Below, in pieces: positions 14,220 to 32,413 of a stretch of DNA of 64,000 nucleotides. The translations under genes were made by a program, and so were the position numbers. The notes under the pieces were generated by a model, which searched no databases, was not told the DNA's origin, and was given only the letters and a program-made list of their open reading frames with translations. The DNA is taken from the NCBI RefSeq assembly GCF_036324505.1, contig NC_086356.1, positions 19,219,528-19,283,527 on the forward strand. The letters run 5' to 3'. This stretch comes from Eleginops maclovinus. Lineage: Eukaryota; Chordata; Actinopteri; Perciformes; Eleginopidae. Each line of letters opens with the position of its first letter. Position 1 is the first letter of the stretch.

Positions 14220-17200
14220 CATCGTAATGGACACATTTAGCTTTTTTCACGAAAGAGATTGCAAAAAGAAATGTGTGTTAAAAGAAACATAGACAATATT
14301 GAAATCTTGTCTTGAAAGCATTCGGTGTAACTTTCCTGTTACTCCACGTTAACATTAATATTTTGTGCTTGAAAAATGAATATCTTGTCATTTTCTGGTT
14401 GTAGGGTAGATTTCCTCAAGTTTATTACATATTTCCATTTTAGCAATATATTACTCGGGCAGGTTAATGTCTGATCTACCTTCCCTTCACCTATTTGAGA
14501 ATCCTCATCATTGTTTGATTAGCTTCCCCCTTTTGATTGGATGTTACAAACTGTGTGAATTTGATGCCTGATGAATTTGCAATCAACTCAGTTCTTGACA
14601 GTGTGCAAGACATTAGTTTCACAAATAATTATAAATGATAAAGCCTTCCGAGTTATTCACTTTCAGCAGCTGTGTTATGGATGGAGGATTATATGGAAGT
14701 GCTTGATACTGTTTAGTCTGGCTGTGTAAATATTTCTAACAGTGATTTTGATGAGTCACATGATATGCTTGATGGTCAGAGATGTGGCTTATGAAGCGTT
14801 TAACGTGAGGGGGTTAAAGATAATGAGCATGCTTGTACGGGCTCTCTAAGCGTGTTTTTACATTTGCTGCTAAATGTTCCTCTGTGAGTGTTGCATGTTG
14901 TCAGGAACACACACCTTCCTGTATATGTGGAGCGAGCTTCAATGTCCCAACAGTCCTTGAACACTGACCCAATGTCCTGTGTGTGAATTGGCCATTTCTC
15001 CAGGCTCTGACAGCTGGGGGGCAGGCGTATCGCTGCCTGCCCGGGCGGACAGCTGCTCCTTTCCCTCGTCCTGCCCCCTAACACTGGAGCCTTGTGCGGT
15101 GTCCACCTCTCCTGAATGTCAGCACTCATGTAACTACCTCACATCACCAGCTCTGTGCGTTTCTCTTCACCGCCCCCGCATGTCCGCCTGCTCTCCCTCT
15201 CCCAGAGGACTGGTCTGTTTATCTACCGCACATTTGCAACTCTCCTTTGTTTACGTTTCCCATCGTTCTCTACTTTCAGCTGGCAGGTTATAAACCTCAT
15301 CGCTGCAGAGTGAGAACTTTGCTGTGTGGGAAACATCTTGCCACATTCCCATATTCACACGAGCCCTAATCAAAGTCAAAGTCGACTTGTCAATTTCTCT
15401 CTGTGTGTGATACAAGTAGGGAGATCGAAAGGCCATTTCTCCCTGTCCCAAAGAATACAAATATATGACAATATGATGTATTTATACATACATACACACA
15501 CACCCACCCACTTATAAAGTATATACACATTCATACTCCTACAGATATATGCATGGACACACTAAGAGTTATAAATAAAAAAGAGGGCACGACAGTAAAT
15601 ATATAAAAATAACGGTTTACACACATTTGGACAGGAGGTGTAGGTCTAGTCAGGTAGACTAATTCATCACCCTATGTTATATACCAGAATATCCCTCCAA
15701 CATTTTGCAACAAAAGGTACGGTACAGAGGATGATACACTGAGAGCACTTGCGGTATTGGGTGGGTGTCACATTCTAACCTCATTTTTAGGAATGCAACC
15801 TGGGTGTATTTTTGTGATAAAGGAAATTATCTCAGGGTGAAAATACGCACCTTGGACATGGTTGAACTTGCGCTCGGAAGCATGACACCATGTCAAGTCC
15901 AGCCGAGGAATGCTAATGCAGGAGGCTCCGAGTTAGGCTCCCACATCAAGACATGAAGGATGGGCCCGTCCTGTCAGCCCGTCTTCAGGGGAGGAGGCTG
16001 CAGGAGGATCAGTCACACTCTGCCTGCAACATGACTGATCTCAGAGGTCAGAGGGCAGTGGTGTAAAGGCGCTGAGTGGAATAAGGATGCATCAGCGCAG
16101 CAGGGTGGGGGAAATGCAGTGATTTATCCTTCAGCGTAAATATAGAACAGAGAAAGAGACTGGACGGAAAAAAATGTAAATATCACTCAGGCATAATGGG
16201 AACAAATGAACCCCATCACACTCAAAGTGTTTTTTTCATTTATGGCAATTGATCAATCCATCTGCATCGATGAATCCACACCCTAATATGTAATGTTTTC
16301 AATGGCAAACATGACCTATAATTCAGGGGATATATACATCTGTTGGCAGTATGTCTGATACTGCTGTGGGACAACACAAAAGCTAACCTAATTCTACATG
16401 CAATGCCAAACAGATTTCCCGTTTATGCATGAGTGTGTCTTTTATGTCTTCATTTCATGTTTGAATTTCTCTATCTATAGCGTGTCACAGAAGTGGGCGG
16501 AAATATTCAAAGGGAAATGTCTCCATATGCATATTTGGTCTGAGTGTACCAATGAAGAAAATCTGCTGCAATGAAAACCAAACGTACTCAGGTTTACTTT
16601 TTGCAGTTTTAATTTAAACGCTCAAACATCCTGTTCCTCCATTCAATCGCAGTGATTATTCTTTCCTGAAACCTGCCTATATTGCATCATGAGAACATTA
16701 CCTTAACAAAAGCGACTCATTTAGCTGAAGCCCAAAGTGTTTGAACTGGTTGTTCTGTCAGTGGTTTGAACACCATTATGTGAGTCAATTTTTGATTTGT
16801 CTTTGTCGTGTTCTAGCTATTAATATGACTTCCCTGCAGCATACAAACAGAATCCTGATAGCTCAGTTGGTCCTCAGAACATATGTATATCACTTCACTA
16901 TGCATTCACGGGTTATGGTTTATACAAGCATTTCCACAGCAGGAAACCAGGTGAACCAAAACATACAAAACTGCTTAGACCAGAGGGTTATGTACAGTAC
17001 TGCGCCTAAATATTCACATTGCATTTACTAATCATATATATTCACATTCTGTTATTTTTCTGGCACAGCTGTCGCCTTGAACAATTTATGCCCCAAAGCA
17101 GTAATCTTCCTCTCTGTTTAAACTAGTATAAAAAAACACATCTAGTCTAATTTACATGACACCTGCCCACACGCAGAGCAGGGTGTGAAGGAAATGATTA

Positions 17201-20200
17201 AGGAAGAATTGGCGCTGTCAGCCGAGAAAAATGCCCGTATGTCAGGCCGTGTCTTCAAACCTTGATCTCTCTTACATGCAAATCCTCCCCGGAGGTCATG
17301 CATCTTTCACGCATGTGAGAGCTTGTTACCTCAATTTCAAAAACTTTGAATGCTTTCAAATTAGGATGCCTCGTGGGCTTGTGTGTGAGACTGTGTGTGA
17401 TTGTTTGTTCCTTTTTTTTTTTACAGTTTGGTGATTTATTTAGAGCCAGCTCCAACTGGTTGTTCCTGATTTTTCATATTTGGGGTAAGTGTCTTCATGC
17501 TGGTTTCACCATCTTCCACACTCACAGTTCTAGCTTATCCCTTAAAATGCAGCACTAAGATGTTAATGTGTAAATCTATGCAGCGGTATGATAAATGCAT
17601 AGTTCATCATAATTGTGTGCATGATTTATCATTGTGGCAGTTTAACGGCACATCCCCCACTCTTTAATTTTCATCCTTGCTCTCCCTATCTCGCTCTCAC
17701 CCTACGCAGCCCTTCCTCTCACATGTGAATTTGGAATGTAAACGATCACCCACAGGGTCAAAAGGAAAAGGTCACCCATTTTCATGCAGTGCTCAATATG
17801 CAAATTTCAAGGCAAATTTCAGGCTCTTGCAGCCAGCAGGCACAAAATTAAATAACAAGGGAGTGGTTGTGGAACAATTATCTTCCCACATACCAATGAG
17901 TAAAAATCAATGTGCATTTAGGTGTAAAATGTTTATTTTCTTCTAACATCTTATTTCACTTTTTTTATAGTCCTGCAGCTGAAGGAGAAAAATATTTGTT
18001 TGTGTTTTCTGTCGCTGTTGTTTATGTGCTGGTGTAAAGAATTCCTCTGTTCTCCCAACCAGTGTAAATCTCAGGTGCAGGGAGGTATGCAGTTTTGTGT
18101 TTATGGAGCTTCCTGCAGAGTAGATTGGGGTAATTACACTTCTAAAGCCCCCTCGTATAACAACACCCTCTTTGTCCCACCGACAGGGTCCTGGCTGGGG
18201 AAGGGGTCATGGAGTGCGCTCAGACAACAGCAGTCCAGGGGTAGGATTTAAATGTCACACACAAACAGAAACACACACAGCATATTGATGAGTTTGCAGG
18301 ATATGTGTGTAGCTGCTTCCTTGTTCTATAGGGATCCCAGAAAACATCATTTTCATTTGGTCCGTAAAATGACAAATTTAGGTTAAAGATGAAGCTCCTT
18401 CTCAATTTTTCTTCCACAGGGCAATATAAAACAATAAGCGTAGTAGTGGGCTGTTTCAGTGCTGTCTATTTATTGGAAAATTCTCAGATAATGCATGAAA
18501 TCTAGCTTACATTCTGCCCTGGAGGTTGTCAGTGGGTGGCATTCAAAAAGCTAATATCAGAAATGGGGGTGTAATCAAAACAGGAAAGTCAAAATATTGA
18601 AAACACGTTGAAAAATGAATGATTCTAGATAAGATTCCCCAAAGACTGAACATTTATAAAGGTCAGGTGGAAGCACATGTTGCAAAGCAACACACAACCC
18701 CTACGAAATCAGGCACCACTGTTACGTGGATGCAAACATACTCTTGGACCCACCATCAAATCAGAAGCACAAAACAACCAACACAGTGCTGCAAGACTGA
18801 TCCTTGAAACTGCAAATATGCATTACTAAAACCATCAGGGGGAACCAGTTTGGACATTTACAAACTCATGGCTGTGTGTCGATCAAAATTTCATTGTCTT
18901 TTGTGTGTAACACATTTGACTCGTGCACATTTCTTTGTAATCGTATCGGCCCGCTGTAACAAGTTACCCAATGTGAAATATAAAAACTGCTGTGGTGCAT
19001 ATGCAAATCACTCCTGGGAAATAGAAAGGAAAGATGGCTGATGGAATATAAATGCAATACAGCTGTTGGCTGAGAATGTATTAAGTGAAAGGAAGTAGAA
19101 TATAAAAAATCAAAACACATAGGGAATTATAATTACAGTATGCTGTTTGTAAAAACTCATATGCAGTATTACAACTGAGAGGAATTTAAGAATATTAAGA
19201 AGTGTTTTACAACATAAAAGATAGTGTTATTGCAGTGGTATTATGTGAAGAAAAAGGTGCGAGTAACAGAGGAAGTGACTCAGTGTTGTCACTACTAAGT
19301 GTGGAGGAAATGGAGCTAGTGCAGTCCTGCATCAGCAAACCCGAGGGAATACTGGAGAGAGGTCACTGGACTGGCAGGAAAACAGAGAGCTGTTATTTGT
19401 GAAAAGTTTTCCGTATTTTAGAGTAAACAGGTGTGACAAACTCACATGTTTTCTCCAATGCTGTTGTAGTAGGAACGTGCTGGGGAAACATTCTGGCTCA
19501 CAGCCCTCCACAGTGATCGGATGAGGCGTTACCAGACTTCCTCTAACACATAACCTAATAATCTGTCAGCAGTGACCTGATCCAGCTGTAACACACATAG
19601 AGCCTTCATATTGTCTCTCAAGGTGCAAAAAAGTGTGGTTTATGAGTTTTTGGAAGTTGTGTGGAGTGCAGTGTGCACAAGCTCTACTGGTCTACATTGT
19701 TGCTTAGCTTTGCTTTACATTTATTCACACAGCAGCTCTTTTCCCTGATTGTCTTTGCATCACATACATTATGCAGCAACAGGTATGTAGAGGGCAAGTG
19801 TTTAGCTAAAACTGAACATCTTATTGGAAATATATCCAAATTGCAATACTGTCTGGTGCAATATCCACAATGCTGGTGGGACAATAGTGTTTAAATGCAA
19901 AATATAAATCAAATACAATTCTGAAAATTGTATTTTTGGGGCTGCATGTCCAGGCCTGCGAATTGTTTACAGACTTAAGAACTCTTTATTTGGTACTGAT
20001 CCTCAATATATATATAGTCTTTAATCCTTGCAAAAAATCACAAGATGATCATTTAAATGTATGTTTTTAAGATTAATAGGAATAATAATGGTAAGAATTC
20101 CCCCCTATATCCCAGATATTATAACGTAATTGCAATACTAGTCCAGAAAATAAAAGTTTGATATTTGTACTTGGATCAGGAGGAAGGATTAATAAAATAT

Positions 20201-21627
20201 GTTCCTCACAACACAATCATTTGACTTGCAGATGGAGACATGAAGAGTGCCAGTGAAAACATGTCTCCAATTTATTGGTGATTTTCATGTTTTTGCTTGA
20301 ATTGAAAAATGGTATTCTCCTCCAGGGCTTGAGAAACCTTTACCACATTTGGTTTTATGAAATCTTTTGAAATCCCACTGGTTAAACTTTTAAAAAGCCT
20401 GCGTAAATCGAGACGTTTTTTTCGTTTTTTGAATTTGGTGATTTGTGCGCTCCGAGGTCTTGGAAAACAGATCCAGAGCATATTCATAGACACATAATCA
20501 AGACATAGCATTAATTTCTGTCTAATATTCAGTGTTAAAACCAAAGATGTTATCAGAAATGAGATTTGTATGTGAAAAAAGCAGTTGAGGATATTTGTTT
20601 AATGATTGCGGGGATCCTGTTTCACCAGCTGTCCAGGGCACGGGTTGTTATGACAAGAAACATTGTCGAGTTACGTCAGCTGTCCAAACTCTATACCATC
20701 ATGGTACCTCTAATGGAAACACAGACGTGCCAACGCAATCCACGGTCTCTGGTTTCAGGGTCAATGGGTGAGAATCAAAACTGGCAGGTTTCACAGAAAT
20801 GCAAGAGCAAATGAATCAGAGAAGATAGAAGCAAGAACAGAACCAACATGTAATCTTAAAGAAGAGGAACTGGGCCAATGGTGGTTGCTTATGTGGAAGG
20901 AGCGATCATTGTATTCATTACCCCCCACTTTTGCGCAGGTGGCTCTCACAATAAGACCTGCTGAGTGAAGTACTTGTGTGAGATTAATAGTTGCGATAAG
21001 GCTGAAATGAGAGACGGGAGGGCGGAGGAATAAAGAGATGCAGGGGGGAGACAGAATACAGAGGAAAAAAGAGACGCTCTGCGAGAGAAAGACCAAAGAA
21101 AAGGGGCAGACTCTGAGAGGGAAACCCACCTGGCTGTCCTCCAGCGGGATGTCAGCGGCCTTTAGATTAGCAGCTATACATTACCCCCAGCCTATTAGAA
21201 TATTACGCACACTGATTGATGCTGACAGCCTGACCAGAGGGTGGTGACTGTGTGGTCAAATTTGTCTGTCTTCATTTAGGACCCTGCTGCCTCTAAATCA
21301 CATTTCTGTAACCAAAAAACATGACTGTGGATTTCTTGAGGGTTCCCGAGACAGATGTTTATGAAAAGCACTTCAAATCAACAAAGAGGGATTAAATCAT
21401 AGGCGTGCTTCTCTACAAAGGCGATAACTTTCTTTGTGGTATTGAGTTTTCACACACGTCTTCCTGCTTAATAACCGCAGTTCCTCTTGCCGTTGGGATT
21501 CAAAGTCATCAGAACACTGGCTCTGCAGCACGATGAACTCCAATGAGACATGACCGTCCTTCCTCGTAATAAGCTCCCACGATTCTCCCAATCCACCTCC
21601 ACCACCACTATTCTTACACCCCTGCCT
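14220..21627. other. unassigned sequence (7.4 kb)
   Basis: No gene or classified element was recognised. Short features only: an imperfect CA/ACCC run near 15493-15512, a poly-T stretch near 17410-17422, and several GC-richer patches (14990-15200, 15890-16080). Open frames reach at most about 110 codons and have no recognisable domain. Confidence 0.5.
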
Positions 21628-21631
21628 CACA

Positions 21632-21706
<75 letters not shown>
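21628..21706. repeat. (CA)n microsatellite
   Basis: About 79 bp of CA units with two small interruptions (a T near 21639 and a missing C near 21675). It follows a short CCA-rich stretch. Confidence 0.97.
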
Positions 21707-21707
<1 letters not shown>

Positions 21708-22466
21708 GTTGCAAGTTATGTTCAAACACAATGTAATCCACCTACAGAGTAGTCTGCCTCATGCCGACAAAGTAAATCCAGAGATTGCCAGTAACATACA
21801 GAGTGAGTTTACAGTGAGGGCAGCCTGAAGCATGCATGGCCACTCCTTGTTCTTGAGATTTTCTATTAAAATGTTGCGATATGGCAAACTACAGGAACAG
21901 ACATTATTTTGGAGGCTATGTTCAAGTTAAATGCTTAAATCTAAGGAACTTTGTTTATGAAACTGAGGCAGGCCGACAGACTCAAAGTCCTTATTTGGAA
22001 TCACCGGTGTAGTCATAGGAACACCACTACTTACCTATCAAGCAGCAGAAAAGTTGTAGGTTGTTTGAGTATAATTCAAATGTTGAAACAATATAGGGTA
22101 AATCCTACAGCCCTATTTCCTAAAAGGAAGCTTATTTTCCAGTATTACGGATGGTCACATGTAATGTTAACGTAGTAAATTTTAACAAAACAAAATGAAA
22201 ATACATTTAAACTGCTTGGCTATGTTCAGCCATTCAAGTTGTTTGGTTAAATTCAGAAAGAATATCATGGTTTGTCTTAAAAAAGGAACATTAAAAGGCA
22301 ATGATGTCTTTTCAAATTGATATAGCCCATCATCACAAGTATACAGTTGTCTCAGGAGGCTTTAAAGTGTATACAGATTCACATCATAAATTACAGATTA
22401 AAAAAATAATCAAATCGAAACATTACAAATATAATGGCAATATGATGATGACGTTGGTTTCACATG
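21707..22466. other. unassigned sequence
   Basis: AT-rich DNA between a microsatellite and the hairpin MITE; nothing recognised. Confidence 0.5.
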
Positions 22467-22680
22467 CACTGGAAAAACTCAAATGTTAATTTTAATTAAA
22501 TATATTATGTCAAGAAATTTCACACAACTGTATTAAATTAGTTGAAAGCAATAATATTAAGTTGAAGACTATATTTTTTATTTACACTTAATATTATTGT
22601 TTTCATTTAACCTAATACAGTTATCTGAAATCTGTAGACATAATACATTTAATTAAAGTTAACATTTTGTTTTTCCAGTG
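22467..22680. mobile_element. palindromic hairpin MITE (214 bp)
   Basis: The whole element is one imperfect inverted repeat: the left arm begins CACTGGAAAAAC and continues TTAATTTTAATTAAATATATT, and the right arm read in reverse complement begins CACTGGAAAAAC and continues TTAACTTTAATTAAATGTATT. Arms of about 100 bp meet near 22575, so a single strand would fold into one long hairpin. This matches the fish Angel-like class of foldback MITEs; family naming is inference. No clear target duplication is visible beyond TG on both sides. Confidence 0.85.
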
Positions 22681-23140
22681 TGGGACAAAAATGTCAATAC
22701 CCTTGGTAAAAGTCCTGTGTTACTGGACCTGTAAATGTGGACTGTAGAACATTTTTCAGATTCATCAAAAACAAACGTAATCTGGGAGAAAATGTTTTCC
22801 CCGGAGATACCATTGAAAGTTAATTAATATTGCCCTTCTCTGGATGGAAACACCCTTTGGGTAGACCAGGTAGGCTTCTGCTGAGGCGGCGTGTGCATGT
22901 GCGTGTTTCCAGAGAGGCTGAAGGAGAAATCCCCCTCTATTAAACTCTGTCTTCAGTGGAGCCTTTAACTCTGAACGCTCTTAACATGCGACTGCTTGAT
23001 GAGATGTGCTTGTTTGAACTTCTGACCTTGTCCTGGCGAGCCCATTCCAGCTGAGCGACCCCGCTGAAGGCTCGGAGGTTCAAGGGAAGGTGTGCAGCCC
23101 ATAGACGGCCTGTCACATCAGCTGAAGGGCGTCTCATTTT
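22681..23140. other. unassigned sequence
   Basis: Nothing recognised; a GC-richer patch at about 22880-23130 has no coding signal. Confidence 0.4.
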
Positions 23141-23335
23141 CCGCTGCGCTGTAAATTAAATTCTGCAGCCTGTCATGTACAATGGCTGTATTATAAGCTG
23201 GACAGAAAGTTGATTAATGCAAGATGTGACCAATGGAGAAGAAAGCCGGGCTTCATTAAAGAACTAGAGGGCCGAGATAAAATAATGTGGTGACTTCATG
23301 AAAAATTATTTATAATACGGCCTCCTTTCAGATTT
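23140..23335. promoter_or_regulatory. candidate conserved non-coding element
   Basis: A compact stretch rich in homeodomain-like and other binding cores (TGATTAATG near 23212, CTTCATTAAAG near 23252, AAATTATTTATAA near 23304), with balanced composition and no repeat features. This texture is common in vertebrate developmental enhancers. There is no alignment to support it, so it is a suggestion only. Confidence 0.25.
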
Positions 23336-23359
23336 AACTTCACTATATGTTTTACCTTT

Positions 23360-23602
23360 ATCTAGGTAGTGCAGGGCAAGGCCAGGCCAAACAAAATTAA
23401 CAAACATTAAATGACCCACTTCCACATAATCTGACAACAGAAAACCAGAACTTAAATCCATCAACTAATCACAAGGACCAGACGCAGCTGGGGAGGGAAG
23501 GAAAACACAAAGGCACCAGGTGAACTGAATCAGGTAATCAAACAGGGGGGGAAACACAGCGAGAGGAAGCAAAGATACACATCACACAAGGGTCAAGAAT
23601 TT
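23360..23602 (-). repeat. possible gypsy-type LTR fragment
   Basis: The run of purine-rich blocks (GCAGCTGGGGAGGGAAGG, CACCAGGTGAACTGAATCAG, CACAGCGAGAGGAAGC) recalls the antisense of LTR sequences common in fish genomes. I found no paired TG/CA ends or target duplication, so limits and identity are uncertain. Confidence 0.3.
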
Positions 23603-24654
23603 TCAAAATAAAAAAAAGGAATGAGTGGGATATATCGTGATAAGAGCTCTCCAAAATTGTTTTTTTCCCGGAAAAATAACCAGATATGTCATATTTCTGT
23701 TTTATCTTCAGCTAATTTTGTTCCAGTTTTACAATTAAGTTAGCCTCTGTTTGATCATTTTTTTGCTATTTTCAATAAGATTTTGCCCAGAAAAACTACA
23801 GCAACATTTGTCAGCACTGACACCTGAAATTAACAGGCTGCTGGCTGGTTTATGGGTAGCTGGTTAGTCACAAAACACTTGAATTAATATTTCTTTCAAC
23901 ATTTGTCAACAGGTCAAAAATTATTTCATTTTTGATCAGCATTGTGTTTTGTTGTTTTCTTTGGAGGACTCTGGTTTCAAGTCTGTTCTCCTGCCATGTA
24001 AAATCATTCAGAAGCTGTTTTTAGATTTGCAAATTTGCAATTGAGATGAATTGGTGCAGATTGACAGAGCTTTCTATGGCTGACATGCTCCTGATTGACC
24101 TCCAGCCTCTGATCAAGTTACATTATTCTCCTTTCTAATGAGTTGATTCAATATTTTCTCCAGCCTGGGTAATGAATGTTGTGAAGTTGTGTTTCCACAG
24201 AAAGAGCTAGGTGTTTGTTTATGTTTGACCTTATATTTGCAAATGAGTGTGGTTAAATATTTATACCTTTGCAGAATGTGTCTGTCTCCAACCTTTTGTT
24301 GAAACCTGCCTTTAGAGTCTGGTTGAAACTGTATTCCAGTGTGTGACAATAGTAAGGTGATAGTAGTGGCTCTCTCCGGTTTCCCTGTGGGACCCATTAG
24401 AAGCACTGGCATTAAACTCTCGAGCAGACACAACAAAACAAAATATACAGGAATATCATTACTCGGCCATGTGTTTTCCCTCCTCCATATTTTGAGAAAG
24501 ACTATTGTTTTTACCACCTGTCACTCATCATATTATGTTGGAAAGGAGATGGAGTGAATTATGTATGTATACTAAAATCAGTCATCATTAGAGTCGAGAT
24601 TTGTTGGAGGGATTGTAGGCAAAAGAAGTTGGCGTTGGCATGTGTGTATTTCCA

Positions 24655-24656
<2 letters not shown>
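23603..24656. other. unassigned sequence
   Basis: No feature recognised. A 134-codon minus-strand frame at 24113-24517 has no recognisable domain and no splice or promoter support. Confidence 0.5.

Positions 24657-24736
<80 letters not shown>
24657..24736. repeat. compound (TG)n(CGTG)n microsatellite
   Basis: 26 TG units (24657-24708) pass directly into seven CGTG units (24709-24736). The compound structure suggests that a TG-to-CG change became fixed and then expanded as its own tetranucleotide unit. Confidence 0.97.
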
Positions 24737-24737
<1 letters not shown>

Positions 24738-25266
24738 TGAAGAACAGATGCTGTTGCCTCAGACTGCCGTGCGTGTCCTGTGGGAGTCCTTCATGTTTAT
24801 TTCATCAGTTCTAGTATTGCAGAAGTATCACCTCTCCGAGTTCTCAGGACTTTGTGCAAGGGTCATACACGTACTGTGTTGTGTGTTTCCTTGTGTGAAC
24901 ACATACACAAGCATGCAACATGGTGCCCAACGGTGAATTTAATAGGTGAATATGCAGTACACGTACAGGATCTGCTCATGGACATCAGTGAAGCATGTAA
25001 TGATGCTTATTTATAAGGTCAGTTGACCCAGATTTCAGAAGACATATTATCCATCTTACCCATTGAAGAAGTGGACATAGCCACAGTCATGTCTAGACAT
25101 TGGTGTTATGGCAATTACTGTCTAGTTTTTGTTTTACTTGAAGTGACATGAGGAGTTAGTGGATGCCGGAACATAGCTTTTTGTAAGACCAATTTGTTAA
25201 AAAGACCTTTCAGTAATTGAAAACAAACCGTGAAAAAAGTGAAGTTTTAGTCAAAAACAGAAAGCG
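24737..25266. other. unassigned sequence
   Basis: Nothing recognised between the compound microsatellite and the solo LTR. Confidence 0.5.
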
Positions 25267-25271
25267 GGAGC
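25267..25271. repeat. 5-bp target-site duplication of solo LTR
   Basis: GGAGC at 25267-25271 is repeated at 25801-25805, exactly bracketing the TG...CA element between them. Confidence 0.75.
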
Positions 25272-25800
25272 TGTTAGGGAATTTTCGGCTTTGGTAGTTA
25301 AACTTTGACACAGCTCATCATTTTCTCCTTCCTCTGTCTGCGTTCCCAAGGCATAGGTCTTCCGGCCTTGGGCTGCTGTAATCTCCCTTAAGGAGGGGCG
25401 GTTTGGGCGCTTTGTTGATGCCAGTCTATGACCAAGCACAAGCTGACCTGAGATAGTTATTGTTCAGGGACATCTAGAAGCCCTTCTTATCTGTAACGTA
25501 GGTTCCCTAGTGTACATTCTTTTCCGTGTACGACAGCTTTAGTTAGATTCAGGATCCATATTTGTCTGGCCTCGCTGATGAGGAATGTTGATTATACACT
25601 CTGAACTAGTTAAAACTTCTTCCTACAGTAGAGATCTTCAGAATTGGTTGGGCAACCACTCTGTCAACTGGCTGCAGCTAATGTCTTGTTAATTCTGCGG
25701 CTGTTAACTTCATAATAAACATTCAGTGTTTGCCATCGAAGTTCCAGCTCTACTGTGTCTCTCGTGTTTCATCTCCATTGCTCCAGATGTTTCCCTCACA
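25272..25800 (+). mobile_element. solo LTR (529 bp)
   Basis: A single long terminal repeat with no internal retroelement. It starts TGTTAGGGAA and ends TTCCCTCACA, a 10-bp near-perfect inverted terminus with the canonical TG/CA, and is flanked by 5-bp GGAGC duplications. A polyadenylation signal AATAAA lies at 25714-25719, about 85 bp from the 3' end, as expected for the R/U5 boundary, and sets the orientation as plus. Solo LTRs arise by recombination between the two LTRs of a full element. Gypsy or endogenous-retrovirus type cannot be told apart from the LTR alone. Confidence 0.85.
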
Positions 25801-25805
25801 GGAGC

Positions 25806-31522
<5,717 letters not shown>

Positions 31523-32221
31523 TGAGAATGTGACTTACCAGAGTGTGTCAAAGTAGTTATAACTGTGTCAGTCTGGGTTAAATCCATCTGCAATCCCTAT
31601 CTCCAGCTCCACCCTGTGTTTAAAGAGTGATCTCACCTTCCAGATGTCTCATTGTTTGCAGAGTTCACGTCTCGGCCCCAGCCCAAAACACACGTCTGTA
31701 AAGTTAGCAAAACGTATGTGAACATGCACACTAATAATTTGACCATAAAGATTAAGACAATACTCTATAAAAATGCCATGTGTAATCTGATCACATTATC
31801 CACATTGGACTTATTGAAGCAAAACCCAGAACAGTAAATGTATAATCTGATTCAATGTAAGGTTCTGAGAATGGGCCGTCACTGGAGAGGCGTCTGTACA
31901 CAAGCAGTGTTTCTATAGGGAGAGGATGACTTTAAGTGTAGAGCGCTTTAACGTTCTTTTATATACAGTCATACTTTCAAAAGAAAACCATGGGGAAACC
32001 AAACATCCTTCCTGTTAGTTCATGTATCTGATGATAAACAGGAATGAGGTTTTTTCAGTGAGCTACATCACACCAATACTTTCAAGGAAATTAAGTAGTT
32101 TGTTTACTTTGGAAATCAGATTACAGTACTCTAACTCATGCAAATGCTCTCAATATAGACTTTATTTGGGAATGTTATCCAGACATATTGTTCATTTGAA
32201 AATTCACTCACACTTCTCAAA
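31523..32221. other. unassigned sequence
   Basis: Nothing recognised between the microsatellite and the first TTAA-family copy. Confidence 0.5.
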
Positions 32222-32413
32222 GCACAAAACACCTCTTTTAACTCTCTCTCTGAAACCACAGCCCAGTCTGCTCTGATTGGTTAGCTTGCCGGCTCTGTTG
32301 TGATTGGTCAACCACCAAGAGATGTCCTGATTCTTAGTCTATCAAGTACAAAAACCTATATAACTGACTACAGGAAAGGGATCACCCCCCAAATCATAAT
32401 AGGGCCTCTTTAA
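32222..32413 (+). mobile_element. TTAA-ended element, copy 1 (internally deleted)
   Basis: Shares CCAGTCTGCTCTGATTGG, the GATTGGTCAAC block and the end CATAATAGGGCCTCTTTAA with the other copies at 35.6, 49.0, 53.1 and 59.3 kb. The central portion, including the CRE-like palindrome, is missing, and the left end is diverged or lost. Two inverted CCAAT boxes (ATTGG) remain at about 32275-32310. Confidence 0.8.

Noticed and set aside
17427..17484. 58-bp possible micro-exon between TTTTTACAG and GTAAGT
   Set aside because: Both splice signals are good, but the interval is short, not a multiple of three, AT-rich and without a recognisable peptide; chance pairing is likelier.
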